Source: Hyphomicrobiales bacterium
Lineage (GTDB): Bacteria; Pseudomonadota; Alphaproteobacteria; Rhizobiales; JAJFHB01
Length of the DNA stretch: 61,917 nucleotides
Assembly: GCA_021775755.1 (NCBI GenBank)
Contig: JAJFHE010000066.1
Coordinates: 1-61,917 of the forward strand
Direction of reading: 5' to 3'
Made by a program: the position numbers and the translations under genes. Under the pieces are notes generated by a model that was given only the letters and a program-made list of their open reading frames with translations, had not been told where the DNA came from and searched no databases. Shown here in pieces: positions 33,528 through 42,519 of the stretch; the first letter of the stretch is position 1; each line of letters starts with the position of its first letter.

Positions 33528-34919
33528 TTAATCCCCTTGCGTGGCTTCTTTCAAAAACACGATCAGTGCACTTCGTTCTTCCGCGTTTGCCATGCGCTGC
33601 AGCGGCATTTTCGTGCCCGGCACAAACTCCTGCGGGCCATGGTCGAAAAGCTGTTCGATGGTTTCCTCATTCCACACTATATCCGAATTGAGGAGCGCAT
33701 CGGAATAGGCATAACCCGGTAATGAGCCGGCGCGCCGTCCGAACACGCCGTACAGCGTCGGCCCGGCGCGGTTTGCGCTTTCAGGTGTCAGCGTGTGGCA
33801 GATCGAACATTTGCGCGCAAACTGCCGTTCGCCAACGCTCATTTCCTCAGACACCTGGAAGCGGCGCGGGAAATTGCTGCGTACATGTTCATAGGGCCGC
33901 TCGGGAAACATCTGCCAATGAATGGCGAAGTCGTCCAGAGAACCATAATAGATCGATTGCTGATCGCCGCCGAGCGCCATGGTCCAGATGGGCCCGTAGG
34001 GGTTCTCGTGATCGCGCAATGGCAGCCAGTTGCGGAAATCCCAGACATGGATCTGGCCGTCTCCCCCACCCGACGCGGCAATCGACGACGCCGGGTTCAC
34101 CATGAGCGACAACACCGGACCTTCATGCTGTACGAGCGGGTCGCTCACTTTACCCGTTTCGATGTCGAGCGTCGCGACCGTGCCATCAAGCGCGCCGAAC
34201 AGAAGGCTCGTGTTTGCGGGCATAACGCGGAGCTCGTTGACGCCCCAGCCGAAGTCCAGAACGATTCGATGAAGCGCCCCGTCCGATGTGTTCCACATGC
34301 GGATCGTGCCGTCGTAACTTCCCGAAAATACGGCTTCGCCATCGCCCGAGAACGCCACCGCGTTGACGTTGTTACGATGCCCTTCGAGCACCGCGACCAG
34401 GGTTTTCGACCGCACATCCCACAGACGGACCGTGCGGTCCCAGGCCGCCGATGCGAGTATGGCGCCATCGCCCGACACCGCGACATCGACGACCTTGTGA
34501 CTGTGCCCTTCGAAGCGGTGTTCAAGTTCGCCGCTTTCCAGATCCCACAGCCTAACGACGCCGTCATCGCTTGCGGCTACGGCAAGATCTGTACCCGGCA
34601 CAAAAGCCACGGCGTTCACCGCACCGTCGTGCTCATCGAACCGGTGGATGATCTGCGGTTCATCGCCCGTCACACGCCAGTAGATCATGGAGTAGTCAAA
34701 ACTGCCGGTCAGCGCCCGTTGCCCATCGTCCGAGATGGCAACCGACATGATGGGACCGCCATGGCCACGCAGGTCGGCGGCGTTTACGTGCGCCGCCGGC
34801 ATCGCCAGCACAATCGCGAAAGCACAGATCAGCAACCACGACCGCCTGCCCGTAGAGCCCAGACGGCAATCAAGGCCGACCGCCTCATCCGCCCGCCGTG
34901 CTCCAGCCGATCCGATCAT
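33528..34919 (-). CDS. WD40 beta-propeller fused to cytochrome c
   Basis: The 463-residue protein starts with a signal peptide (RRSWLLICAFAIVLAMPAAHVNA region). Seven WD40-like blades follow, with repeats ending in forms of DGxVRLWD. A C-terminal class I cytochrome c domain has the haem site CSICH and a methionine ligand candidate in GTKMPLQRM. It is periplasmic. It lies directly downstream of the cytochrome b subunit gene fdhC, so it could accept electrons from the formate dehydrogenase chain. The first in-frame ATG with a nearby AGGGAC is at 34919. Confidence 0.82.
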   Translation of the reverse strand: MIGSAGARRADEAVGLDCRLGSTGRRSWLLICAFAIVLAMPAAHVNAADLRGHGGPIMSVAISDDGQRALTGSFDYSMIYWRVTGDEPQIIHRFDEHDGAVNAVAFVPGTDLAVAASDDGVVRLWDLESGELEHRFEGHSHKVVDVAVSGDGAILASAAWDRTVRLWDVRSKTLVAVLEGHRNNVNAVAFSGDGEAVFSGSYDGTIRMWNTSDGALHRIVLDFGWGVNELRVMPANTSLLFGALDGTVATLDIETGKVSDPLVQHEGPVLSLMVNPASSIAASGGGDGQIHVWDFRNWLPLRDHENPYGPIWTMALGGDQQSIYYGSLDDFAIHWQMFPERPYEHVRSNFPRRFQVSEEMSVGERQFARKCSICHTLTPESANRAGPTLYGVFGRRAGSLPGYAYSDALLNSDIVWNEETIEQLFDHGPQEFVPGTKMPLQRMANAEERSALIVFLKEATQGD

Positions 34920-34981
34920 ATTCGTGTCTGTCCCTGGCCGAATGTTCCAGAAGCTCAATGCCGCTGCAGCCCGATGGGCGG

Positions 34982-36085
34982 TTATTCCGCAGCAGACGCC
35001 GGCGCCTCCTTTGCGCTCGCTTCAGACATTTCTTCTTCCGCCCACAAGGAATGGTGCTCCATCGCCCAGTTGGTATCGACTTCGCCGCTCGACATGGCAT
35101 CGAATGCCCCTTCCATGCCAAGCGTGCCGATATAGATGTGAGCGATGATCGCGGCGATGAACAAGAGCGCCACAATGGCATGCCAAAGCTGGGTGTATTG
35201 CATCTCCTGATGCGCGGTAAGATCCACCGGCACCCAGTTGAAGCCCATCCAGTTAAACCACTCAAAGGTAGGCGCTATCATTTCATACCGGAACGGATAG
35301 AGCAGCGACCAGCCGGAAACGCTGATCGAAACGCCCGCCACAATGACTATCCAGAAAACCATCTTCTGGCCGGCGTTGAACTTCTTCGCCGGCGGATGGG
35401 CATCGTTGAACATGCCACCGCCCTGATTGAGCCAGGTGAGGTCGTGTCTGTTCGGAATGTTTTCCTTGATCCACAACAAGAACACCAAGAATAGCCCGGC
35501 CATGAAGCCGAACGCCACATAGTTGTGCGCCAACTTGCCGTAAAGCGTTATGGCACCAAAGGCGTCCGCGCCGATGAGCGGCAGAAAGACGTAACGCCCG
35601 TACAGCAGATTGAGGCCGCTGACCGCGAGAATTATGAACGATACGGCAAGGAGCCAGTGGCTCATGCGTTCAAACAAATTGAACCGGGTCATCGTCTTGC
35701 CGCTGGCGCCGGCACCTATCTTGATGCGCCCGCGCGCGACAAAGAATATCGAGAGCAGCGCCACCGTGCCGAACAACGCCCAGCCGCCCCATTTCGACAG
35801 AGGTCCGTTGCGCATGGCGCGCCAGTTATCGCCCTCCGACTGAATGAGAGTGCCAGCCTGCTCATTCGCACCGGCCACGGTGCCGCTTTCACCCTGGCGG
35901 ATCTGGCGCCAGAATTCAGAATCCGCCGTCGTGCCGAGTGCGTTTCCAGGAACACTGCCGCCTGTCTGCGCCACAGCGGCATCGCCGATCACGATAGCTG
36001 AAAACACCACAGCGACGACCAGCGCGGCCAAGGCCGTTACGGCGCGGTGCCAAGCGAACACATTCATCGGTGCTGTATGTTTCAT
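34982..36085 (-). CDS. fdhC: Formate dehydrogenase gamma subunit, cytochrome b556
   Basis: The 367-residue membrane protein begins with a signal-like segment (about 9-36). It then has four or so membrane helices of the FdhC/cytochrome b561-like type, with RFNLFERMSHWLLAVSFIILAVSG and HAIVALLFIAAIIAHIYIG carrying the haem-ligand histidines. It passes electrons from the periplasmic FdhAB to quinone or another acceptor. ATG 36085 follows GAAGGGG. A short unknown membrane gene lies upstream, 16 bases away. Confidence 0.87.
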   Translation of the reverse strand: MKHTAPMNVFAWHRAVTALAALVVAVVFSAIVIGDAAVAQTGGSVPGNALGTTADSEFWRQIRQGESGTVAGANEQAGTLIQSEGDNWRAMRNGPLSKWGGWALFGTVALLSIFFVARGRIKIGAGASGKTMTRFNLFERMSHWLLAVSFIILAVSGLNLLYGRYVFLPLIGADAFGAITLYGKLAHNYVAFGFMAGLFLVFLLWIKENIPNRHDLTWLNQGGGMFNDAHPPAKKFNAGQKMVFWIVIVAGVSISVSGWSLLYPFRYEMIAPTFEWFNWMGFNWVPVDLTAHQEMQYTQLWHAIVALLFIAAIIAHIYIGTLGMEGAFDAMSSGEVDTNWAMEHHSLWAEEEMSEASAKEAPASAAE

Positions 36086-36101
36086 GTTCCCCTTCTCCCG
36101 C

Positions 36102-36320
36102 TCACAGTCCTGAATTGCGATAGCGCGATGCGCGCTGACGCAGCAATTCCACGGTTCCGTCGTCGAGCGCCTGATCCGCCTGACCGCCATAAACCCCCTT
36201 GTCGTAGGATAGCGGCCTCGTCTGTTCCGGCTTCTGCCAGACACCGTAGATTGCCAGCGCGCCAAGTACGACCAGCGCAATTCCAACCAATTTCGCCACT
36301 GCGGGGCTCAGTCCAGTCAT
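36102..36320 (-). CDS. Small membrane protein upstream of fdhC
   Basis: The 72-residue product has one hydrophobic segment (about 8-26; AKLVGIALVVLGALAIYG) and a polar tail ending RASRYRNSGL. ATG 36320 has AGGA 6 bases upstream. It lies between fdhB and fdhC and is probably co-transcribed with fdhC. Its function is unknown. Confidence 0.7.
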   Translation of the reverse strand: MTGLSPAVAKLVGIALVVLGALAIYGVWQKPEQTRPLSYDKGVYGGQADQALDDGTVELLRQRASRYRNSGL

Positions 36321-36427
36321 CCGAATCCTGCCCGTTATGTTTTGCCAATCAAACAAGCATCCACGAACACCCTTCGGCGTTCGCGCCGCGAATACATAAA
36401 TAAAGTATCACGAAAACAATATATGCA

Positions 36428-36451
36428 ACGGGGCGGCCGAAGCCGCCCCGT
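36428..36451 (-). terminator. UUCG-loop hairpin after fdhB
   Basis: A perfect 10-bp stem (ACGGGGCGGC / GCCGCCCCGT) closes a TTCG tetraloop when read on the minus strand, a very stable RNA hairpin. It lies 14 bases after the fdhB stop and is followed by an AT-rich, T-rich stretch. It probably terminates or attenuates the fdhAB transcript, or protects its 3' end, before fdhC. Confidence 0.75.
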
Positions 36452-36464
36452 CAACATTACCGTG

Positions 36465-37058
36465 TCACGAACCCTGACCGGGATACGCGCGACCCCAACC
36501 CCAGGCGCCGGACCCGAAACCGCGTGCAATGACGCGTTCGCGGTAAATGTCCGACACCCTGTCGCCGTCACCGGCGAGAAGGGCGCGTGTCGAGCACATC
36601 TCGGCGCAGAGCGGAAGCTTGCCTTCACCAAGACGGTTGCGGCCATAGCTGCGGAATTCCGCGTCGGAGTGGTCGTCTTCCGGTCCGCCGTTGCAGAAGG
36701 TGCACTTGTCCATCTTGCCGCGGCTTCCGAAATTGCCGACCTGCGGATATTGCGGCGCGCCAAAGGGGCACGCGTAGAAGCAATAACCGCAACCGATGCA
36801 GAGGTCCTTGGAGTGCAGCACCACACCTTCATCGGTCTGGTAGAAGCAGTCCACGGGACACACCGCCATGCAGGGCGCATCCGAACAGTGCATGCAGGCC
36901 ACGGAGATCGACCGTTCGCCCGGGCCACCATCATTGATGGTGACGACGCGGCGGCGGTTGATGCCCCAGGGCACCTCATGCTCGTTCTTGCAGGCCGTGA
37001 CACACGCGTTGCATTCGATGCATCGTTCAGCATCACAAAGGAATTTCATCCGTGCCAT
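36465..37058 (-). CDS. fdhB: Formate dehydrogenase beta subunit, four-cluster ferredoxin
   Basis: The 197-residue protein has the Cys runs of an electron-transfer subunit with four 4Fe-4S clusters: CIECNACVTACKNEH, CMHCSDAPCMAVCP, CIGCGYCFYACP and CTFC with a later C..MC pair. It has no signal of its own and would be exported with FdhA through Tat. The start has GGAGG 7 bases upstream, and the gene is 12 bases after fdhA. Confidence 0.9.
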   Translation of the reverse strand: MARMKFLCDAERCIECNACVTACKNEHEVPWGINRRRVVTINDGGPGERSISVACMHCSDAPCMAVCPVDCFYQTDEGVVLHSKDLCIGCGYCFYACPFGAPQYPQVGNFGSRGKMDKCTFCNGGPEDDHSDAEFRSYGRNRLGEGKLPLCAEMCSTRALLAGDGDRVSDIYRERVIARGFGSGAWGWGRAYPGQGS

Positions 37059-37070
37059 CGTGTGTCCTCC

Positions 37071-39968
37071 TTATGCCCTGGTTATCCGGCAGAGCGTGGC
37101 CTTGGTTTCCTGCATGTTGGTCACAGAGTCGTAACCGTAGGTCTGCGCCGTGTTGCTGGCTTCGCCAAGCACATACGGATCAGCACCTTGGGGATACTTG
37201 TCCCTGAGATCTTCACCCTGGAAATGACCGCCGAAGTGGAAGGGCATAAACGCTACGCCCGGAGCCACTCGTTCGGTGAACATGGCCATGACCTTCACCT
37301 TGCCGCCCTCGGCACCGTTGATGTCCGGAGGCGCCTGCACCCAGACCATTTCGCCATCCCTGATACCGATGTTGTTGGCATCCCTGGGATTGATTTCGAC
37401 GAACATGTCCTGCTGCAGTTCCGCAAGCCACGGATTGGACCGCGTCTCCTCGCCACCGCCTTCATATTCCACCAGACGGCCCGACGTAAGTATGGTCGGG
37501 AAGTCAGCAGAAAAGTCGTTCTGCTGAATGGAGGCGTAGAAGGTCGGCAGACGATACATCTGCCTGTCGGCATATGTCTCGTACTTCGGAAGCAGGTCGC
37601 GCCGGTTGGTGTAGAGCGGCTCGCGGTGCAACGGCACCGGATCCGGGAATGTCCACACCACTGCACGTGCCTTTGAGTTGCCGAACGGCGCACAGCCGTG
37701 AGCGATCGCAACACGCTGGATACCGCCGGAAAGGTCGGTCTTCCAGTTTGTGTTCTCGCCCGCAACCGCGTCGATCGCGGCACGCTCATCCGACGTCAGA
37801 TCGCCATCCCAGCCAAGCTTGGTGAGGGTGGCCATCTTGAATTCGGGATATCCATCCTGGATTTCCGAACCCACCGGATATGAGCCTTCCGCAAGCAGGT
37901 TGGCTCCGCCCCAATCGTCCGGCGCCTTGACGCCGAAACGGGCACGGAAGCACAGACCGCCTTCGGCGACCGGCTTGGACGTGTCGTAGAGGTTCGGGGT
38001 TCCGGGATGTCCCATCTCCGCCGTTCCCCAGCACGGCCAGGGCAGACCATAGTACTCGCCATCGCACGGCCCGCCGTTCGCCTGCAATGTCGTGCGGTCG
38101 AACGTATGCTGGTTGGCCATGTGCTTTTTGAGGCGGTCCGGCGACTGGCCGGTGTACCCGATCGTCCACATGCCTTTGTTGAACTCGAGGGTGATATCCT
38201 CGATCAACGGCTCGTCGTTCTCCACCGAAATGTTCTTGAACATCTCGTCGGCGAAGCCGAGCTTGACTGCAAACTTGTACATGATCGTGTGATCGGGAAG
38301 CGACTCAAAGAGCGGATCGACGACCTTGTCGCGCCACTGCAGCGAGCGATTCGACGCAGTAACGGACCCGTAGGTCTCGAACTGGGTCGCCGCCGGCAAC
38401 AGGTAGACGCCATCGGTACGGCCATGCATGACAGCCGACATGGTGGGATAGGGATCGATCACGACGAGAAGATCGAGCTTCTGCATCGCGGCCTGCATTT
38501 CCGGCCCGCGTGTTTGCGAGTTCGGAGCATGACCCCAGAACACCATGGCGCGAAGGTTGTCATTCTGGTCTATCTGGTCCTTCGGCGTGAGTACGCCATC
38601 GACCCAGCGCGATACCGGAATGCCCTTCGACTGCATCATCTCTTCGGATGCGAAACGGCCGAGCAGATAGTCGTACTCGACGTCCCAGACACGTGCCCAG
38701 TGCGCCCACGAACCCTTCTTGAGGCCGTAGTAGCCAGGAAGCGAGTGCGACAGGACACAGAAGTCCGTGGCACCCTGCACGTTGTCATGACCGCGGAAGA
38801 TGTTGCAGCCACCACCCGACGTGCCCATGTTGCCAAGGGCGAGCTGCAGAATGCAGTACGCGCGGGTGTTGTCGTTGCCGTTGGTGTGCTGCGTGCCACC
38901 CATGCACCAGATAACGGTGCCGGGCTTGTTGGTCGCCATCGAGCGAGCCACGCGGCGCATCTGCGAGCCCGGAACGCCTGTAACGCGCTCGACTTCTTCC
39001 GGGTTCCACTTGGACACTTCTTCCTGGATGAATTCCATTCCCCAGACGCGCTGGCGGATGAACTCATTATCCTGCCAACCGTTTTCGAAGATGTGCCAGA
39101 GGATGCCCCAGATCAGAGCAACGTCGGTGCCGGGACGGAAGCGGACATACTCCGTGGCATGCGCGGCGGTACGCGTGAAGCGCGGATCGCACACGATGAC
39201 TTCGGCGTTGTTCTCTTCCTTGGCCTTCATCAGATGCATCAACGACACCGGATGCGCTTCGGCAGGGTTGCCGCCGATCACGAAGATCGCACGCGAATTG
39301 TGGATGTCGTTGTAGGAATTCGTCATTGCACCGTAGCCCCAGGTGTTTGCAACACCCGCTACCGTAGTGGAGTGACAAATGCGCGCCTGGTGGTCACCAT
39401 TGTTGGAACCCCAGAAGGCGTAGAGTTTACGGAACAGGTAGGCCTGTTCGTTATTGTGCTTGGCTGAACCGAGCCAGTAGACCGAATCCGGTCCGGACGC
39501 ATCGCGGATCCGCAACATTTCGTCGCCGATCTCGTTGATCGCGTCATCCCAGCTGATCCGCTGCCATCTGCCGTCGACCAGTTTGGTCGGGTACTTCAGA
39601 CGGCGCTCGCCATGCGCATGTTCACGAACCGAGGCGCCCTTCGCACAATGTGCGCCCAAATTAAAGGGGCTGTCCCAACCGGGCTCTTGCCCGACCCAGA
39701 CGCCGCCTGCCACCTCGGCCAGGACAGTGCAGCCTACCGAACAATGGGTACAGACCGATTTAACGATCTCGATGTTCCCGTCGCCCTCGGCGGCCTGCGC
39801 TTTCTGAACCATTCCGCCCTTCAACGACGCGGCGGCCGCGAGGCCCCCTGCCGCAAGACCGGAGCGTTTCAGGAATGTGCGCCTGTCAATGGCTCCACCC
39901 GTCAACTCTGTTAGGGCCGATGACAAACGGGGGCCAATCGCCACCCCGCCAGTCTTCTTCCTAAGCAT
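37071..39968 (-). CDS. fdhA: Formate dehydrogenase alpha subunit, Tat-exported molybdoenzyme
   Basis: The 965-residue catalytic subunit begins with a Tat signal (DRRTFLKRSG, Arg29-Arg30). The N-terminal 4Fe-4S site uses Cys73, Cys76, Cys80 and Cys108. The active-site metal ligand is Cys198 in ARICHSTT rather than selenocysteine. C-terminal molybdopterin-binding segments follow. It oxidises formate to CO2 in the periplasm and passes electrons to FdhB. I chose ATG 39968 because GGAGGA lies 8 bases upstream. Confidence 0.92.
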   Translation of the reverse strand: MLRKKTGGVAIGPRLSSALTELTGGAIDRRTFLKRSGLAAGGLAAAASLKGGMVQKAQAAEGDGNIEIVKSVCTHCSVGCTVLAEVAGGVWVGQEPGWDSPFNLGAHCAKGASVREHAHGERRLKYPTKLVDGRWQRISWDDAINEIGDEMLRIRDASGPDSVYWLGSAKHNNEQAYLFRKLYAFWGSNNGDHQARICHSTTVAGVANTWGYGAMTNSYNDIHNSRAIFVIGGNPAEAHPVSLMHLMKAKEENNAEVIVCDPRFTRTAAHATEYVRFRPGTDVALIWGILWHIFENGWQDNEFIRQRVWGMEFIQEEVSKWNPEEVERVTGVPGSQMRRVARSMATNKPGTVIWCMGGTQHTNGNDNTRAYCILQLALGNMGTSGGGCNIFRGHDNVQGATDFCVLSHSLPGYYGLKKGSWAHWARVWDVEYDYLLGRFASEEMMQSKGIPVSRWVDGVLTPKDQIDQNDNLRAMVFWGHAPNSQTRGPEMQAAMQKLDLLVVIDPYPTMSAVMHGRTDGVYLLPAATQFETYGSVTASNRSLQWRDKVVDPLFESLPDHTIMYKFAVKLGFADEMFKNISVENDEPLIEDITLEFNKGMWTIGYTGQSPDRLKKHMANQHTFDRTTLQANGGPCDGEYYGLPWPCWGTAEMGHPGTPNLYDTSKPVAEGGLCFRARFGVKAPDDWGGANLLAEGSYPVGSEIQDGYPEFKMATLTKLGWDGDLTSDERAAIDAVAGENTNWKTDLSGGIQRVAIAHGCAPFGNSKARAVVWTFPDPVPLHREPLYTNRRDLLPKYETYADRQMYRLPTFYASIQQNDFSADFPTILTSGRLVEYEGGGEETRSNPWLAELQQDMFVEINPRDANNIGIRDGEMVWVQAPPDINGAEGGKVKVMAMFTERVAPGVAFMPFHFGGHFQGEDLRDKYPQGADPYVLGEASNTAQTYGYDSVTNMQETKATLCRITRA

Positions 39969-40066
39969 TTCTCTCTCCTCCATATCGCCAGCCCTTCAAG
40001 TAGGGCGGGCTGTTCTGCAAAGTTCAAACGCGTTTCAACGCGCCTGCAATCAAGGACACGGTCCGT

Positions 40067-40255
40067 CTAGAACCGTGCAAGCTCGTAATAGGTTTTTACG
40101 TGCTCGGTTTCCTGATAGCCGGCAGACGAAGAAGACACCTTGTCCTCTGCTTTCGCGGTTTCCTGTCCCACTGCCATGGCAACACCGCCTGTAACGGCGC
40201 CGATGCCGGCAAGTTTCAGAAAATCACGACGTCCGGCTTTCGCCTTATCGCTCAT
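40067..40255 (-). CDS. Small Tat-signal protein of formate dehydrogenase regions
   Basis: The 62-residue protein has a Tat-type leader (GRRDFLKLAGIGAVTGG) and a short mature part ending YYELARF. Such small Tat targets stand directly upstream of fdhA in many genomes (the TIGR02811 type). ATG 40255 has GGAGG 9 bases upstream. Its role is not established; it may be a scaffold for assembly or export. Confidence 0.88.
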   Translation of the reverse strand: MSDKAKAGRRDFLKLAGIGAVTGGVAMAVGQETAKAEDKVSSSSAGYQETEHVKTYYELARF

Positions 40256-40438
40256 TTGCGATTCCCTCCGTTGTGAAAGGTTCACTCAAACCATCTCAAC
40301 CGATGGCTACTCAACTCACTCGTATTACGGCCTGTTGGCTCTTGTCTTTCCGTTTGACCGGTACGGTTTGTCCGCACTTCGTGGTTTTGAAAATCCGGTT
40401 GTCATAAAGCGGCGGCGCTAATCAGCTGCCGGCCGGCT

Positions 40439-41047
40439 TCAATCCATCGTGAAGGCAACCTCCTCGATCTCAATAAATGCCTTGCCGACACTGCCAAGCG
40501 CGCCATAGAGAACGGACGACTTGGCGCTTTCCAGATCGCCAAAGAAGTGCCGCGCCCAGGAGCCGACATGGGTGTCGAAAAACTTCTTCTGTTCAGCCAG
40601 ATCGCCCGGCGCTTCGAAGTCGCCGGCGATGATGCCGCTCATCATTTCGCACAAGGCGCCGATGTGATCTTCCGGCTCCTTGACGTCATCGTGGCGGCTG
40701 ATGCCCAGGCGCGACATGTCGTTGCGCAGCTTGGCCAGCGGTTTCTCGTTGAGGAAGCCGGTGAGATAGTAGGACGCGTAAGGAAGGAGTTCGCCGCGGC
40801 CGACGCCGATGAAGAGGTCGTGGTACTCGCGGGCAATTGTCTCCGGGTCGGATTTCTCCGCGATCCGCGCGAACGCCGTAATCGCCTTGCCGATGTCCGT
40901 GTCGCCGCCGCTCAGGCCGGTGGCGAGTTCGAGTGCGCCGGCATCGGCCGGAGCGCGTAGAAAATGGCCCAGCAGCCGGTACATCTGCGCGCGCAGCTGG
41001 TCCTCTTCTGAAATCTCTATTCGCTCTACCGTGTCCGCTGCTGTCAT
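40439..41047 (-). CDS. TorD/DmsD-type molybdoenzyme chaperone
   Basis: The 202-residue helical protein follows the TorD family pattern: LRAQMYRLLGHFLRAP, then YHDLFIGVGRGELLPYASYYLTG, then DHIGALCEMMSGII. It should bind the FdhA Tat signal and guard cofactor insertion. It precedes the small Tat protein and fdhA on the same strand. The start with the best family alignment is ATG 41047; its ribosome site is weak. Confidence 0.85.
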   Translation of the reverse strand: MTAADTVERIEISEEDQLRAQMYRLLGHFLRAPADAGALELATGLSGGDTDIGKAITAFARIAEKSDPETIAREYHDLFIGVGRGELLPYASYYLTGFLNEKPLAKLRNDMSRLGISRHDDVKEPEDHIGALCEMMSGIIAGDFEAPGDLAEQKKFFDTHVGSWARHFFGDLESAKSSVLYGALGSVGKAFIEIEEVAFTMD

Positions 41048-41387
41048 TCCAAGTGGTACGAACCCTGTTCGACGCCAATGCATTTAGCGGACGCTGACGT
41101 GGTGTCTGGTACACCATTTGCCATCGCCCACCTCTCCAACATTGGATTTAATCTTAGAATCGTTCGCATATCAAGGAATCGCACCGCAGCCCGGGCGTCT
41201 ATTCCGCCATACGGGAACTTTGACATTGAATTGATTTTACAGGAAAATTTTTCACAGTTATGACAATCTCAATCTTTGGGCGGAGGTTTTCGCCCGGAAC
41301 GGTTCATTTGCGGCCTTGACGCGGACGCCAATGACACCAATGGTTCAAACAGACGCCGTAAAGCGCGTCGGCGAACAGGGAAATCGA
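41048..41387. other. Divergent control region between torD-like gene and moaA
   Basis: The 340-base gap drives the chaperone/fdh genes leftward and moaA rightward. Apart from the promoter noted at 41220-41248, it contains AT-rich tracts (41215-41260) and no RNA gene that I can see. The 5' part of the moaA frame extends into it, so the true moaA start may lie here. Confidence 0.4.
41220..41248 (+). promoter_or_regulatory. Sigma-70-like promoter candidate for moaA
   Basis: A perfect -35 TTGACA (41220-41225) is followed by a 17-base spacer and GAAAAT (41243-41248) as a weaker -10. The region is AT-rich, which is unusual for this window, and lies about 140 bases before the chosen moaA start. Confidence 0.5.
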
Positions 41388-42437
41388 GTGAGCGAAACGC
41401 CGAACAGCATGGACCACGATATTGCCGTCCCTGGCGGGCAATCGAGCATGATCGATCCGTTCGGACGGATGGTGTCGTATTTGCGCGTTTCGGTGACCGA
41501 CAGATGCGACTTCCGCTGCGTCTACTGCATGGCGGAAGACATGACGTTTCTACCGAAGCGGGACTTGTTGACGCTTGAAGAGCTGGACCGACTGTGCACT
41601 GCCTTTATCAAAAAAGGCGTGCGCAAACTGAGACTTACGGGCGGTGAACCGCTTGTGCGCCGCAATGTCATGTGGCTCATCGAGGCGCTGTCGCGGCACC
41701 TGCAATCGGGCGCGCTTGAAGAACTCACGCTGACCACGAACGGCAGCCAGCTCGGCCGCCATGCGCAGGCCCTGCACGATTTCGGCGTGCGCCGGATCAA
41801 CGTCTCCATCGACACGCTCGATGCAGAAAAGTTTCACGACATCACCCGCTGGGGCAATCTCGACAAGGTGCTCGACGGCATCAAGGCCGCCCAGGCGGCG
41901 GGCCTGCATGTGAAGATCAACATGGTGGCGCTCAAGAGCGTCAACGAAAATGAGATCGAAGACATGATGCGCTGGTGCCATGGCGAGGGCATGGACCTGA
42001 CGCTCATTGAGACCATGCCGCTTGGTGAAATCGAAGGCGACCGTACGGACCAGTACCTGCCGCTGTCGCAGGTTCGCGCCAACCTGCTTGAGCGCTATAC
42101 GCTGAAAGACATCCCCTACAAGACCGGCGGCCCGGCACGTTATGTGGAGGTCGCTGAAACCGGTGGCCGGCTTGGCTTCATTACGCCGATGACCCATAAT
42201 TTCTGCGAAAGCTGCAACCGGGTGCGCCTCACCTGCACGGGCACGCTCTACATGTGCCTCGGCAAGGACGATGCCGCGGACCTGCGCTCCGCGTTGCGCG
42301 CCTCGGAGAGCAACGAGCCCCTGAATTCGGCCATCGACGAAGCTATCGGCCGCAAGCCGAAGGGCCACGACTTCATCATCGACCGCGACCACAAAGGCCC
42401 CGCCGTCTCGCGCCACATGAGCGTGACGGGCGGGTAA
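41388..42437 (+). CDS. moaA: GTP 3',8-cyclase, molybdenum cofactor biosynthesis
   Basis: The radical-SAM enzyme has CX3CX2C at Cys40, Cys44 and Cys47 (RCDFRCVYC), a C-terminal second cluster ([15 protein letters not shown]) and the terminal Gly-Gly. It makes cyclic pyranopterin precursor with MoaC. I chose GTG 41388 because AGGG lies 7 bases upstream, giving 349 residues; ATG 41409 or an earlier TTG at 41316 are alternatives. It sits divergent from the formate dehydrogenase block, which needs the cofactor. Confidence 0.92.
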   Translation: MSETPNSMDHDIAVPGGQSSMIDPFGRMVSYLRVSVTDRCDFRCVYCMAEDMTFLPKRDLLTLEELDRLCTAFIKKGVRKLRLTGGEPLVRRNVMWLIEALSRHLQSGALEELTLTTNGSQLGRHAQALHDFGVRRINVSIDTLDAEKFHDITRWGNLDKVLDGIKAAQAAGLHVKINMVALKSVNENEIEDMMRWCHGEGMDLTLIETMPLGEIEGDRTDQYLPLSQVRANLLERYTLKDIPYKTGGPARYVEVAETGGRLGFITPMTHNFCESCNRVRLTCTGTLYMCLGKDDAADLRSALRASESNEPLNSAIDEAIGRKPKGHDFIIDRDHKGPAVSRHMSVTGG

Positions 42438-42519
42438 GCGGCCCTCTTCCAACTCCTTGTTCCTCCGCGTAGATTGACGGTTCGGTCCCGCAACTTTTGT
42501 GCATGTTCCGGAGAATGTC

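Noticed and set aside
33795-35135. 446-codon plus-strand open frame
   Set aside because: It is antisense to the WD40-cytochrome c gene, whose repeats and haem motif are explicit.
38007-39467. 486-codon plus-strand open frame inside fdhA
   Set aside because: It is the complement of the formate dehydrogenase alpha gene, whose cofactor motifs are certain.
37071-39968. Selenocysteine in FdhA
   Set aside because: The active-site position is encoded as Cys198 in ARICHSTT and the frame has no internal TGA.
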